The notes under the pieces: generated by a model
What the model saw: the letters and a program-made list of their open reading frames with translations, nothing else
Databases searched by the model: none
Told to the model about the DNA's origin: nothing
NCBI GenBank assembly: GCA_965203605.1
Contig: OZ241902.1
Location: 3,286,001 to 3,350,000, forward strand
Direction: 5' to 3'
Source of the DNA: JAPOUP01 sp965203605
GTDB taxonomy: Bacteria > Pseudomonadota > Alphaproteobacteria > Rhodobacterales > Rhodobacteraceae
Length of the DNA stretch: 64,000 nucleotides
In this document: one piece after another, positions 25,674-35,643 of the stretch
Numbering within the stretch: the first letter of the stretch is position 1
Layout of the letters: the number at the start of each line of letters is the position of its first letter
Program-made: the position numbers and the translations under genes

Positions 25674-27661
25674 CCCAGATTCTTTCCGACAAGCTGGTTC
25701 TCCCGGCGGCCTTGCCGGACGGTCAGTCGCCGCTGCCGGTGTTCCGCTGGCAGCAGCCCACGCCGAACCAGCCATCCCCTCCCATCGGTCTGGTCGGAGA
25801 CGAGGTTCAGGGCTACACCTATATGGGAGATCTGTCGATCCTGCCCTATCGCCTGCAAGAGAGATATGGCCGGGATCTGGTGGAGACCACGCTTGACTGC
25901 GTGATCCTCGTGAACGATGCGCTGAAAGTTATGGTGTTGCCGGGGTTCGGTGGGCGCGTGGCCTCAATCGAGGACAAGCGGACGGGCCGCGAACTTCTGT
26001 TCCGAAACCCGGTAATCCGCACGGGCAATCTGGCGCTCCGCAATGCCTGGTTCTCGGGCGGGATCGAGTGGAACGGCGGCGGCATTCCGGGTCACGCCGC
26101 CTCGACCATGGCGCCGATATTCGCCCACCGGGTGGAGACGCCGGACGGCCCGATTCTGCGCCTGCATGATTTCGACCGGATAACGGAGACGGTCTGGCAG
26201 GTTGATCTGTTCCTTCCGCAGGCGGAAGCGCGGCTGTATGCGCATGGCCGGATCTGCAACCCGAACGCGGAGACGCGCCTCGTCTATTGGTGGACCAACG
26301 CCACGGTCGCGCATCAGTCAGGACAGCGCATTCTTTCCCCCGCCGATTATGCGCTTGAACACGTGCTGCCCGACAACCACCTGGAAAGCGTTGCCTTCCC
26401 CAACCAATGGGGGTTTGATGGATCCTTCCCTGACAACTGGCACTCTTCGACCTCGGTGTTCTTTCGCCGCCCCGGACAGACCCATCCCTGGATCGCCGCC
26501 TGCAATCCTGATGGAACGGGGCTTGCGCAGACCTCAACCGCCGCACTGACCGGGCGAAAGTTCTTTTTCTTTGGCCATTGCGCGGGCGGGCAGCACTGGA
26601 TGGAGTTCCTTTCCGATGGCGGCCGGGGACGGTATGTCGAGTTGCAGGCAGGGATCACGCCGACGCAGAACAACCGTCTGGCGCTGGGTGCCGGGGAAAC
26701 GGTGTCCTGGACGGAATGCTACACCGCTTTGGACGGGTGCCTAAATGCGACCGAAGCGGAATATGCCGTCGCGGAGCGACTGGCAGAGAATCTTGTGCGA
26801 AGCGCGATCCCGGTGCCCGCGCTCGATGCCACGCATGCGGTGCTCACCAACCACGCGACCCTGCCGCCCGCTGAGACGCTGTTCCTCGGCGAGCCTTGGG
26901 GAGCGCTTCACGAAGTCTTGACAGGCCGCCACGTTGCCTCTGGCCTACTGTTTGACACTGATATGCCACTTGCTTGGACCGCCGTGGCAAAGGGGCAGGT
27001 GCCGGATGTTGAGACAGAGGACTTTGCCACCTCGGACGCCTGGCGCACCGCCTTGGAGGCTCTGCCGAAGAATGCCTTCACCGCGCTGCATCTGGGAATC
27101 ATTGCGCTCGATCGTGAGGAGACGGAATTGGCCCATTCATATCTGGCCTTCGCGTTGGAGGAGCAGCCCACATCGATCGCAGCCCGCTGCCTCGCCGTGC
27201 TGCACGGGTGGCGGGGCGACACGTCGGCCGCCATTGCCGCGTACCACCGTGCGCTGGAGCTGCCCGGCTGTGCGGCCGAGACCGAGCTGGAATTCGCACA
27301 GCTCCTGCTTCGGGCTGGGCACCTTGAGCACGCCAAGGCGTTGCTGCCCACCCTGTCGCCCGAGGCCCGTGCAATGGAACGCATGATCCTGCTTGAAGCC
27401 CAATTGGCGTTGGTGGCGCATGACTTTGGTCGGCTGGAGAAGCTGCTGGATCATGATTTCGCCACCATCCGGGAAGGCGAGACCACGCTTTCGGACCTTT
27501 GGTGGGGTCTGGTTCTGGGCCGCGCCGCACAGGCTGCCGGGCGGGCGCTTACAGACGCGGAGAAGGCGCAGGTGCGGGCCGACAACACCCTCCCCTTCCG
27601 CCTGGATTTCGCAATGCTGCGCGAGGAACGCATGAGGACGGGAGAGACAGCGCATGGCTGA
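25670..27661 (+). CDS. DUF5107-type protein: galactose-mutarotase-like N-terminal region and TPR-like C-terminal region
   Basis: A 650- to 663-residue soluble protein. The N-terminal part (about residues 45-370) looks like a mutarotase-fold glycan domain (VLPGFGGRVASIEDKRTGRE, FSGGIEWNGGGIPGHAASTM, VYWWTNATVAHQSGQRIL). The C-terminal part is helical repeats (LHLGIIALDREETELAHSYL, AYHRALELPG) like TPRs. I place the start at the CTG at 25670, because GGGGAG lies 6 nt before it and it overlaps the permease stop by 4 nt; the TTG at 25712 is the alternative. Being inside a sugar importer operon, it may process or sense the imported sugar. The catalytic role is unknown. Confidence 0.75.
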   Translation: MTQILSDKLVLPAALPDGQSPLPVFRWQQPTPNQPSPPIGLVGDEVQGYTYMGDLSILPYRLQERYGRDLVETTLDCVILVNDALKVMVLPGFGGRVASIEDKRTGRELLFRNPVIRTGNLALRNAWFSGGIEWNGGGIPGHAASTMAPIFAHRVETPDGPILRLHDFDRITETVWQVDLFLPQAEARLYAHGRICNPNAETRLVYWWTNATVAHQSGQRILSPADYALEHVLPDNHLESVAFPNQWGFDGSFPDNWHSSTSVFFRRPGQTHPWIAACNPDGTGLAQTSTAALTGRKFFFFGHCAGGQHWMEFLSDGGRGRYVELQAGITPTQNNRLALGAGETVSWTECYTALDGCLNATEAEYAVAERLAENLVRSAIPVPALDATHAVLTNHATLPPAETLFLGEPWGALHEVLTGRHVASGLLFDTDMPLAWTAVAKGQVPDVETEDFATSDAWRTALEALPKNAFTALHLGIIALDREETELAHSYLAFALEEQPTSIAARCLAVLHGWRGDTSAAIAAYHRALELPGCAAETELEFAQLLLRAGHLEHAKALLPTLSPEARAMERMILLEAQLALVAHDFGRLEKLLDHDFATIREGETTLSDLWWGLVLGRAAQAAGRALTDAEKAQVRADNTLPFRLDFAMLREERMRTGETAHG

Positions 27662-28733
27662 CGTCAGACTTGAGGGCGTGGGCAAATCCTATGGCGCGGT
27701 AGAGGTGCTCAAGGATGTTTCCCTGGAAATCTTGGATGGTGAATTCCTGATTCTGGTCGGGCCTTCCGGCTGCGGCAAGTCCACGCTGCTGCGCGCGATC
27801 TCCGGGCTCGAACCCGTCTCTGTGGGAAATATCCGGGTGGGCGGCGAGGACATGACGGGCAAGGAACCGGTCGAGCGCGGCGTGGGTATGGTGTTTCAGT
27901 CCTACGCGCTTTATCCCCATATGACGGTCGAGCAGAATATCGGCTTTGGCCTGAGAATCGCACGACGGGACAGGGGCGAGATCAGGGACACCGTGCGCTC
28001 CGTCGCCGAAATGCTGAAGCTGGACCATCTACTGGACCGAAAGCCGCGCGAACTGTCGGGCGGGCAAAGGCAGCGCGTGGCGATTGGACGGTCTCTTGCG
28101 CGCAGGCCCAGGATATTCCTGTTCGATGAACCCCTGTCGAATCTCGACGCGGCGCTTCGGGTGGAGATGAGGGTGGAGTTGTCGAAACTGCACGGCGAAC
28201 TGCAATCTACGATGATCTATGTTACCCATGATCAGGTGGAGGCGATGACCATGGCCGACCGGATCGCAGTCATGGATCATGGGAAGATCATGCAGGTTGG
28301 TACGCCGCTGGAGTTGTTCAACGCGCCGAGGAACCGTTTCGTGGCAGGCTTTCTTGGCCAGCCGTCCACAAATTTCCTGCAGGTCCTGTCCGCATCGCAG
28401 GGCGGGAATGCAACCACCTACTCCGTCCCGGGCGGTGCGGTCACCTTCGGTGCGGTTGCCCCGGGAGCATCGGATGCGATCGAGGTCGGGCTTAGGCCTG
28501 ACGCCTTTGACGTCGCGCCGGAGGGCGATGGCGATCTCACCGGCACCGTCGAGCTTGCCGAGCAATTGGGCGATGAGACGCTGGTCCACGTGCGACTTGA
28601 GGGCGATGTGCCGGTCGTGGCCAAGTTGAAGGGCCAGCACCTGCTTATGCGCGGACAAAGGCTTGGGTTGCGCGTGGACTGCAAGGCACCGATGGCGTTT
28701 TCCGACCAGGGCATCAATGTCTTTGCGGCTTGA
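27654..28733 (+). CDS. Sugar ABC transporter ATP-binding protein, MalK/UgpC type
   Basis: A 359-residue ATPase: Walker A GPSGCGKSTLLRAI, Q-loop MVFQSYALYP, signature LSGGQRQRVAIGRSLARRPR, Walker B IFLFDEPLSNLDAALR, H-loop YVTHDQVEAMTMADRI. A TOBE-type regulatory domain fills about residues 240-355 (EVGLRPDAFDV). It energises the importer formed with the two permeases and the binding protein. It overlaps the DUF5107-type gene by 8 nt and is the last gene of the transport operon. Confidence 0.95.
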   Translation: MADVRLEGVGKSYGAVEVLKDVSLEILDGEFLILVGPSGCGKSTLLRAISGLEPVSVGNIRVGGEDMTGKEPVERGVGMVFQSYALYPHMTVEQNIGFGLRIARRDRGEIRDTVRSVAEMLKLDHLLDRKPRELSGGQRQRVAIGRSLARRPRIFLFDEPLSNLDAALRVEMRVELSKLHGELQSTMIYVTHDQVEAMTMADRIAVMDHGKIMQVGTPLELFNAPRNRFVAGFLGQPSTNFLQVLSASQGGNATTYSVPGGAVTFGAVAPGASDAIEVGLRPDAFDVAPEGDGDLTGTVELAEQLGDETLVHVRLEGDVPVVAKLKGQHLLMRGQRLGLRVDCKAPMAFSDQGINVFAA

Positions 28734-28817
28734 TGTTGGCGGGTGTTCGCGAAGACCCCGTCCGCGTGCCGGCTCGGTGGGCGGCAGGGCGACGCAGCCG
28801 AGACCATTGACGAAGTC

Positions 28818-30068
28818 ATGAGACACCCTCAATCTGCGCTCATGGGTGAAGTCTTCAAAGGCAGTTTCACACAGCAGGAGCCGATTCCGGAGGCAGGCAT
28901 CGCCGCGGCCCAGGACGTCATGCGTCATGGTCGGTTGCACCGTTACAACCTGATCAACGGTGAGGTCGGCGAAGTGGCGCTTCTGGAACAGGAGTTCGCG
29001 GAGTTTGTCGATGCGAAATTCTGTCTTGCGGTAACCTCAGGTGGATATGCACTGGCGACGGCGCTGCGCGCCGTCGGAGTGGCACCGGGCGATAAGGTCC
29101 TGTCCAACGCTTTTTCACTGGCCCCGGTTCCGGGCGCGATCGCAGGCACAGGCGCGGAACCGATTCTTGTCGAGACGACAGAAGGACTGACGATCGATTT
29201 CGCTGATCTGTCGGCGAAGACAGTCTCAAGCGGTGCAAACGTCCTGTTGCTCAGCCATATGCGCGGCCATATCTGCGACATGGACCGTCTGATGGCGATC
29301 TGCAATGACTCGAAAATCACGGTGGTCGAGGATTGTGCGCACACGATGGGTGCGCGTTGGTGCGGGACTCCGTCGGGTCGGCATGGTGTGATAGGCTGCT
29401 ATTCCACCCAGACTTACAAACATATGAATTCCGGCGAAGGTGGTCTGCTGGTGACCGACGAAGCTGCCCTTGCCGCTCGAGCCGTATCGCTGTCTGGCTC
29501 ATACATGCTCTACGGTCGTCATCTGGCCGCTCCCCCGCCTGAAGCCTTCGATGAAATTCGCTACTCCACGCCGAATCTGTCGGGTCGGATGGATAATCTG
29601 AGGGCGGCGATCCTGCGGCCGCAGTTGAAGGACCTTGAATCGCAGTGCGGCCGATGGAATGCCCGGTATCGTTGCGTCGAGGACGGATTGCGGGACACAC
29701 CCGGACTTTGGTTGATTGAACGGCCGCGGGAGGAGACCTATGTTGGGTCTTCAATCCAGTTTCTGTTGACCGATTGGAGTCCAGGGGCTGTGGAAGAGGT
29801 CGTCGACCGCTGTAAGGAACGTGGGGTTGAACTCAAATGGTTCGGTGCTGAAGAGCCCGTGGGCTTTACGTCACGCTATGACAGTTGGCACTACGCTTCC
29901 ATCGAGAGGTTGCCAGGAACGGACCGCGTGCTGGCAGGGCTGATGGACATGCGCATTCCGCTCACGTTTTCGCTTGATGACTGTGCGTTGATCGCCCGCA
30001 TAATCCGCGCTGAGGTATCGACTGTTTGGGAGGCGTTGAAAGGGTCAGGCGGCTCCGCTGGGAACTGA
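28818..30068 (+). CDS. DegT/DnrJ/EryC1/StrS-family PLP-dependent aminotransferase
   Basis: A fold-type I PLP enzyme of about 416 residues. Visible are the substrate-entrance LAVTSGGYALATALRAVGVA, VEDCAHTMGARW (Asp and His of the cofactor site) and the Schiff-base Lys in YSTQTYKHMNSGEGGLLVTD, followed by the NLSGRMDNLRAAIL loop. These enzymes transaminate keto-sugars in nucleotide-sugar synthesis or act on other keto substrates. A GTG at 28743 is the earliest in-frame start; the ATG at 28818 is my choice because the conserved text begins soon after (GEVFKGSFTQQEPIP). It is about 85 bp after the ABC ATPase, and whether it belongs to that operon is unclear. Confidence 0.85.
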   Translation: MRHPQSALMGEVFKGSFTQQEPIPEAGIAAAQDVMRHGRLHRYNLINGEVGEVALLEQEFAEFVDAKFCLAVTSGGYALATALRAVGVAPGDKVLSNAFSLAPVPGAIAGTGAEPILVETTEGLTIDFADLSAKTVSSGANVLLLSHMRGHICDMDRLMAICNDSKITVVEDCAHTMGARWCGTPSGRHGVIGCYSTQTYKHMNSGEGGLLVTDEAALAARAVSLSGSYMLYGRHLAAPPPEAFDEIRYSTPNLSGRMDNLRAAILRPQLKDLESQCGRWNARYRCVEDGLRDTPGLWLIERPREETYVGSSIQFLLTDWSPGAVEEVVDRCKERGVELKWFGAEEPVGFTSRYDSWHYASIERLPGTDRVLAGLMDMRIPLTFSLDDCALIARIIRAEVSTVWEALKGSGGSAGN

Positions 30069-30464
30069 GGCGTACCTGCACCTCGTTCCTTGGAAATTGA
30101 TGGCATGAGTTGCTGTGAGATGTTCCGGCAGGATCACCGATCAATCTGTCGAAATGGTGGATATTGGCCTCGCGTGGATCGCTTCGCTGCACGGAAATGC
30201 CGGTCACGCTGGATGCAGTCATCAGGGAGTGAGTCGATATGGAGTTTGAGTAGGCGCAGGCCCTTCGTTGGGTCCGGACATCGGGCCCTCAACCCACCGC
30301 AGTTTCGGCAATCGGATCGGGCTCCCCAAACTCCGGAATTGATGGAGACCGGGAAGTGTGGAAGCCGCAAGGACGCATTCGCTCTTGCGAAATCCGATTG
30401 ACGCCGAAAGGATGGACGGGATATCCATTGAACAGGCGTTCATTTAGTCCCGGAGGAAATTCCC
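30069..30464. other. Upstream region of the leucine-degradation operon; no gene seen
   Basis: About 400 bp without a supported gene. It should contain the promoter for the dehydrogenase operon. A good ribosome binding site GGAGGAAATTCCC lies directly before the ATG at 30465. I could not pick convincing promoter boxes or a regulator site. Confidence 0.45.
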
Positions 30465-31628
30465 ATGTTCGCCGCATCCATGAGATTTGATCTTGGCGAA
30501 GATGTGAATGCGCTCCGGGAGACCGTCCATCGCTGGGCTCAGGATCGTATAAGGCCTCTGGCTGCAGAGATTGACCGAACGAATCTGTTCCCATACGAGC
30601 TGTGGCGCGAGATGGGACAGTTGGGAATCCTGGGAGTCACGGTTGAGGAGGAATTCGGCGGCGCTGGCATGGGATATCTCGCCCACGCCGTGGCGGTGGA
30701 AGAGATCGCGCGAGCCTCCGCTTCCGTGTCCTTGAGCTACGGCGCACATTCGAATCTCTGTGTCAACCAGATCAGGTTGAACGGCACACCGGAACAAAGG
30801 CAGCGGTTTCTGCCAGGGCTCGTATCAGGGGAACATGTGGGTGCGCTTGCCATGTCCGAAGCCGGAGCTGGATCGGATGTCGTCTCGATGAATCTTCGGG
30901 CGGACAAGCGTAACGATCATTACCGACTGAATGGTTCCAAGTACTGGATCACGAACGGACCAGACGCGGACACTCTGGTTGTCTACGCAAAGACTGACCC
31001 GGACGCCGGCTCAAAGGGCATCACCGCCTTCATCATCGAGCGATCCATGACCGGCTTTTCGACCGGTCCACACTTTGACAAGCTTGGAATGCGCGGGTCG
31101 AACACGGCGGAACTCATCTTCGAGGATGTTGAGGTTCCATACGAAAATGTACTTGGACAGGAAGGGCGCGGCGCTACCGTGTTGATGTCAGGCCTCGATT
31201 ACGAGCGGGTCGTGCTGGCTGGCATCGGCACTGGACTCATGGCCGCCTGCATGGACGAGGTCATGCCCTATCTCGCCGAACGCAAACAGTTTGGCCGGCC
31301 GATTGGCAGCTTTCAGCTCATGCAGGGCAAGGTGGCCGACATGTATGCCGCGATGAACTCGGCAAGGGCGTACGTCTATGAGGTGGCCAAGGCCTGTGAC
31401 AGGGGTGAGGTAACCCGTCAGGACGCCGCCGCCTGTGTGCTGTATTCGTCCGAAGAAGCAATGAAGCAGGCCCATCAGGCAGTTCAGGCCATGGGTGGGG
31501 CGGGCTTCCTGAACGATGCTCCAGTCGCACGGATATTCAGGGACGCAAAGCTGATGGAAATAGGTGCGGGAACCAGCGAGATTCGAAGGATGCTGATCGG
31601 GAGGGAACTGATGGAGTCAACGGTATGA
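30465..31628 (+). CDS. ivd: Isovaleryl-CoA dehydrogenase
   Basis: A 387-residue acyl-CoA dehydrogenase, the flavin enzyme that oxidises isovaleryl-CoA to 3-methylcrotonyl-CoA in leucine breakdown. Motifs: MSEAGAGSDVVSM (family signature 1), YWITNGPDADTLVVYAKT, KLGMRGSNTAELIFEDVEVP, QFGRPIGSFQLMQGKVADMY and QAMGGAGFLNDAPVARIFRD (signature 2). The catalytic Glu is in GLDYERVVLAG, its position in isovaleryl-CoA dehydrogenases rather than in short-chain enzymes. It is the first gene of the leucine operon with carboxylase, hydratase and lyase genes, which supports the substrate. Confidence 0.93.
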   Translation: MFAASMRFDLGEDVNALRETVHRWAQDRIRPLAAEIDRTNLFPYELWREMGQLGILGVTVEEEFGGAGMGYLAHAVAVEEIARASASVSLSYGAHSNLCVNQIRLNGTPEQRQRFLPGLVSGEHVGALAMSEAGAGSDVVSMNLRADKRNDHYRLNGSKYWITNGPDADTLVVYAKTDPDAGSKGITAFIIERSMTGFSTGPHFDKLGMRGSNTAELIFEDVEVPYENVLGQEGRGATVLMSGLDYERVVLAGIGTGLMAACMDEVMPYLAERKQFGRPIGSFQLMQGKVADMYAAMNSARAYVYEVAKACDRGEVTRQDAAACVLYSSEEAMKQAHQAVQAMGGAGFLNDAPVARIFRDAKLMEIGAGTSEIRRMLIGRELMESTV

Positions 31629-31803
31629 CACGTGTTCTGTGGCCCGAAATGATCAAATCCCTTCCGTGCGTCGCGACGGGTTCCAGCCCGGATGGCGACG
31701 ACCGGCAGGTTGAACCCACATCTGCCAGGTCACGACGGGTGATCCTTTCGTCTGGAAACAGACGGCTTCCAGCCCAGAGGCGTGAGCCTCGCAGGACTGC
31801 TGG

Positions 31804-33408
31804 ATGAGGCTCAATTCGAATTTCGTCAGCGGTTCAGAGGATGCGGCCACCAATCGTGCCGCGCATCTTGCTGCGTTGAAGGAAGTCACTGACGCCGCGG
31901 AACTTGCCGCCGCCGGTGGGGGTGATCGTGCCAGGGCCCGCCACCTCAGCCGTGGGAAGATGCTTCCCCGTGACCGGTTGGCACGTCTTCTCGACCCAGG
32001 TTCACCGTTTCTCGAAATCGGAGCGACGGCGGCGCATGGTCTATATGGCGGTGCCGCACCCTGCGCCGGCATCATCGCAGGTATAGGCCGCGTCATGGGG
32101 CATGACGTGATGGTCGTCTGCAACGATGCCACCGTCAAGGGTGGTACATACTATCCGCTATCGGTCAAGAAGCACCTTCGCGCCCAGGAGATCGCCGCTG
32201 AATGTAACCTGCCGTGTGTTTATCTCGTGGATTCAGGTGGCGCCAATCTGCCAAACCAGGATGAGGTGTTTCCTGACCGGGACCATTTCGGGCGGATTTT
32301 CTACAACCAGGCACGGATGAGCGCAAAGGGAATCGCGCAGATCGCGGTGGTTATGGGATCCTGCACAGCCGGCGGAGCCTACGTGCCCGCCATGTCGGAC
32401 GTGACCATCATTGTCAAGGATCAGGGCACCATTTTCCTGGCCGGGCCGCCACTGGTCAAGGCCGCGACCGGTGAGGTTGTTTCAGCAGAGGAATTGGGTG
32501 GCGGCGACGTTCACACCCGCCTGTCAGGGGTCGCGGACTATCTGGCAGATGACGACACTCACGCACTGGCGCTTGCCCGCCGCGCCGTCGGGTCCCTGAA
32601 CCGTCAGACTTCCCAATCGGTGTCATGGGCCACTCCAGAGGATCCTGCATTCGATCCCGATGAAATCCTCGATCTGGTTCCTGCGGACCTACGAGCGCCA
32701 TATGACATTCGGGAGGTGATTGCCCGTATTGTCGACGGATCACGTCTTGACGAGTTCAAGGCACGGTTCGGCGGAACGCTGGTCTGTGGATTCGCCCACG
32801 TCATGGGTTGTCCGGTTGGACTCATCGCGAACAACGGAGTGTTGTTTTCGGATTCCGCGCAGAAAGGTGCGCATTTTGTCGAACTCTGTAGCCAGCGCCG
32901 CATTCCATTGGTGTTCCTGCAGAACATCACCGGATTCATGGTTGGCAGGAAATACGAGCAGGAAGGCATTGCACGGCACGGCGCGAAAATGGTGACCGCC
33001 GTGGCGACAACCGCCGTTCCAAAGATCACCATGCTGGTGGGTGGCTCGTTTGGTGCCGGAAACTACGGAATGGCCGGACGGGCCTATCAGCCAAGGTTCC
33101 TATGGACATGGCCAATTTCGCGCATCTCGGTCATGGGTGGAACACAGGCGGCGAATGTGCTGGCAACGGTGAAACGGGAATCTGTGGAACGAGCCGGAGG
33201 GACATGGTCAACAGAAGATGAGGAGGAATTCAAACGCCCAACGCTGGAGATGTTCGAACTCCAGTCGCATCCGCTCTATGCATCCTCACGTCTGTGGGAT
33301 GACGGCATAGTTGATCCACGCAGGTCGCGTGAAATTCTGGCACTCAGTCTACGTGCAGCGTTGAATGCACCGATCGGGGAGACGAAGTTCGGTGTATTCA
33401 GAATGTAG
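31804..33408 (+). CDS. Methylcrotonyl-CoA carboxylase, carboxyltransferase (beta) subunit
   Basis: A 534-residue carboxyltransferase. It shows RGKMLPRDRLARLLDPGSPF, CNDATVKGGTYYPLSVKKHL, YLVDSGGANLPNQDEVFPDR, the acyl-CoA pocket MGSCTAGGAYVPAMSD, ELGGGDVHTRLSGVADYLAD, and in the C-terminal half FLQNITGFMVGRKYEQEGIA and GGSFGAGNYGMAGRAY. This text is that of the MCC beta subunit and separates it from propionyl-CoA carboxylase. It transfers CO2 from carboxybiotin to 3-methylcrotonyl-CoA. It lies 175 bp after ivd; the gap shows no gene. Confidence 0.93.
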   Translation: MRLNSNFVSGSEDAATNRAAHLAALKEVTDAAELAAAGGGDRARARHLSRGKMLPRDRLARLLDPGSPFLEIGATAAHGLYGGAAPCAGIIAGIGRVMGHDVMVVCNDATVKGGTYYPLSVKKHLRAQEIAAECNLPCVYLVDSGGANLPNQDEVFPDRDHFGRIFYNQARMSAKGIAQIAVVMGSCTAGGAYVPAMSDVTIIVKDQGTIFLAGPPLVKAATGEVVSAEELGGGDVHTRLSGVADYLADDDTHALALARRAVGSLNRQTSQSVSWATPEDPAFDPDEILDLVPADLRAPYDIREVIARIVDGSRLDEFKARFGGTLVCGFAHVMGCPVGLIANNGVLFSDSAQKGAHFVELCSQRRIPLVFLQNITGFMVGRKYEQEGIARHGAKMVTAVATTAVPKITMLVGGSFGAGNYGMAGRAYQPRFLWTWPISRISVMGGTQAANVLATVKRESVERAGGTWSTEDEEEFKRPTLEMFELQSHPLYASSRLWDDGIVDPRRSREILALSLRAALNAPIGETKFGVFRM

Positions 33409-33699
33409 TTTCCCGTTCCATTCGGTATCGCCCGGTGCAGTGTCCATGTCCGCGAAAATCCACGGATCGGCGGCATGTAGGACGCACAACGTTGCGGAAT
33501 TTGCGCGGCACCCGCAGAAACGGGGTCTGAATACGAGAATGACCTGTTGTCTGAAAGGCGGATGAAGTGAGTGGGGCAGGCAGACCGGTCGGCGATTCAA
33601 TGAGGCATTCCGGTTCAATGGGATTCAGCGGTGGTTGCCCTATCGCCATCGATAGGGGGGCAATCCGGTTTCCTTGCGTCCAATGGAGATGGGCTTGAG
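33409..33699. other. Intra-operon gap
   Basis: Nearly 300 bp between the two carboxylase subunit genes. The frame of the alpha subunit is open back to 33631, but conserved sequence begins at 33700. I see no separate gene or hairpin. Confidence 0.4.
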
Positions 33700-35643
33700 A
33701 TGATTCAGCGACTTCTGATCGCCAACCGAGGTGAGATCGCCTGCCGGATCATCGAGACGGCCCGCCGCATGGAGATCGGGACGGTTGCGGTCTACTCCGA
33801 TTCCGATCAGCGGGCGAGACATGTGACGATGGCCGACATGGCAGTGCATATCGGTTCCTCACCGCCTGCCGAAAGCTATCTGAATGGCGACGCGATCATC
33901 AACGCGGCGGTTCAGACTGGATGTGAGGCGATCCACCCGGGATATGGCTTTCTGAGCGAGAATCCGGAATTCGCGGAGGCGATCAAGTCTGCCGGGCTCA
34001 TCTTCATCGGACCTTCGGCGGATGCGATACGCGCGATGGGACTCAAGGACAGGGCAAAGATGCTGATGGAGCGTGCGTGCGTGCCCATAGTCCCTGGCTA
34101 TCACGGTGAGGATCAGGAAGACGGGCATCTTTTCCGAGTGGCGGGTGACCTGGGTTACCCGGTTCTGATCAAGGCCGTCGCAGGTGGTGGGGGCAAGGGG
34201 ATGCGCAGGGTCGATTCTCCGGCTGATTTTGCGGACGCCTTGGCATCGGCTCGTGCCGAAGCGAAGGGTGCGTTCGGCAACGACGCTGTGCTGATCGAGC
34301 GACTCGTGCGGAGACCTCGCCACATTGAGGTGCAGATATTCGGTGACGGCCAACAGGTGGTGCATCTCTACGAGCGCGACTGCTCGATTCAACGCCGGCA
34401 CCAGAAAGTGATCGAGGAAGCTCCCGCGCCCGGAATGACCGATGAAACGCGTGATGCCGTGTGTGCAGCGGCGGTGCGTGCCGGGAAGGTGATCGGCTAC
34501 GCCGGCGCGGGAACCGTCGAGTTCATAGCCGACAGCCATCAAGGTCTGCATCCGGATCGCTTCTATTTCATGGAAATGAACACACGGCTGCAGGTGGAGC
34601 ATCCAATCACCGAAGCGATCACCGGCATCGATCTTGTGGAATGGCAGATTCTCGTTGCAGGCGGTTCTCCCTTGCCGAGGTCTCAGGAGGATATTCCGTG
34701 CCGCGGCCATTCGGTTGAGGCACGCCTCTATGCGGAAGATGTGCGGAAAGGATTCCTGCCTGCCGTCGGATCATTGACGCATCTTGAGTTTCCTTCAGAC
34801 ATCAGGGTCGACAGCGGGGTTAGGGCGGGTGACCGCATCAGCCATCATTACGATCCCATGATCGCCAAAGTGATCACTTACGGCAGGTCACGCGCCGAAG
34901 CACTGTCCCGGATGAATCGAGCACTTGCCAGGACGGAGGTCGCCGGTCTGGTCACCAACCGGGACTTTCTCCTGAATGCGATACGTAGTCTGCGTGCACG
35001 GGGGAGCGACGTGGACACCGGTTTCATCGATCGTCATGCTGACGCACTTGGAAGGCTGCCGGAACCCGGATCACATCAAAAGGCACTCGCTGCGGTGGCG
35101 GCATTGGAACTGGAGCATCTGGATGATCCGTTGGCCGGGTTCGCCCTCTGGACACCGATCGAGCACGAGGTGACGCTGACGCGGGATGGCGCGGAATTCA
35201 CTGCACGCGTCAGACTGCAGGCCGCGCAGATGTTCACTGTAAATGTGGCGAGCACCACGCATGAAATCGCGTGGCGGGATGATGCCTGGTGGGTCGACGA
35301 GGTGAAGACATCCGCGCACTGTGTGCGACACGGTGGCGGGGTCAGCGTGTTCCAGGACGGGAGCCATCATTTCGGATTGCTCGATCCACTTTCTGTGGTG
35401 GATGGGTCGGATGCGCCGGGCGATGTGGTTGAGGCGCCGATGCCCGGTCAGGTAAAGGCGGTGTTTGTCTCGCCGGGAGACTGCGTCGTCAAAGGGGATC
35501 GTCTTGCATTGCTCGAAGCGATGAAGATGGAGCATACACTGGTCGCCGCACGAGACGGAACGGTGGCCGAGGTTCTCTTCGCTGCAGGTCACCAGGTGGA
35601 GGCGGGGACCATTCTCATATTGATGGAGGAGGAGGAGAATTGA
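33700..35643 (+). CDS. Methylcrotonyl-CoA carboxylase, biotin carboxylase / biotin carrier (alpha) subunit
   Basis: A 647-residue subunit. The biotin carboxylase half begins IQRLLIANRGEIACRIIETA, has the ATP-grasp loop IKAVAGGGGKGMRRV, LIERLVRRPRHIEVQIFGDG, CSIQRRHQKVIEEAP and EMNTRLQVEHPITEAITGID. The C-terminal biotinyl domain has PMPGQVKAVFVSPGD and the biotinylated Lys in EAMKMEHTL. I start it at the ATG 33700, where the domain begins; the frame is open from 33631. It works with the beta subunit in leucine breakdown. Its stop overlaps the TTG start of the GST gene. Confidence 0.95.
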   Translation: MIQRLLIANRGEIACRIIETARRMEIGTVAVYSDSDQRARHVTMADMAVHIGSSPPAESYLNGDAIINAAVQTGCEAIHPGYGFLSENPEFAEAIKSAGLIFIGPSADAIRAMGLKDRAKMLMERACVPIVPGYHGEDQEDGHLFRVAGDLGYPVLIKAVAGGGGKGMRRVDSPADFADALASARAEAKGAFGNDAVLIERLVRRPRHIEVQIFGDGQQVVHLYERDCSIQRRHQKVIEEAPAPGMTDETRDAVCAAAVRAGKVIGYAGAGTVEFIADSHQGLHPDRFYFMEMNTRLQVEHPITEAITGIDLVEWQILVAGGSPLPRSQEDIPCRGHSVEARLYAEDVRKGFLPAVGSLTHLEFPSDIRVDSGVRAGDRISHHYDPMIAKVITYGRSRAEALSRMNRALARTEVAGLVTNRDFLLNAIRSLRARGSDVDTGFIDRHADALGRLPEPGSHQKALAAVAALELEHLDDPLAGFALWTPIEHEVTLTRDGAEFTARVRLQAAQMFTVNVASTTHEIAWRDDAWWVDEVKTSAHCVRHGGGVSVFQDGSHHFGLLDPLSVVDGSDAPGDVVEAPMPGQVKAVFVSPGDCVVKGDRLALLEAMKMEHTLVAARDGTVAEVLFAAGHQVEAGTILILMEEEEN

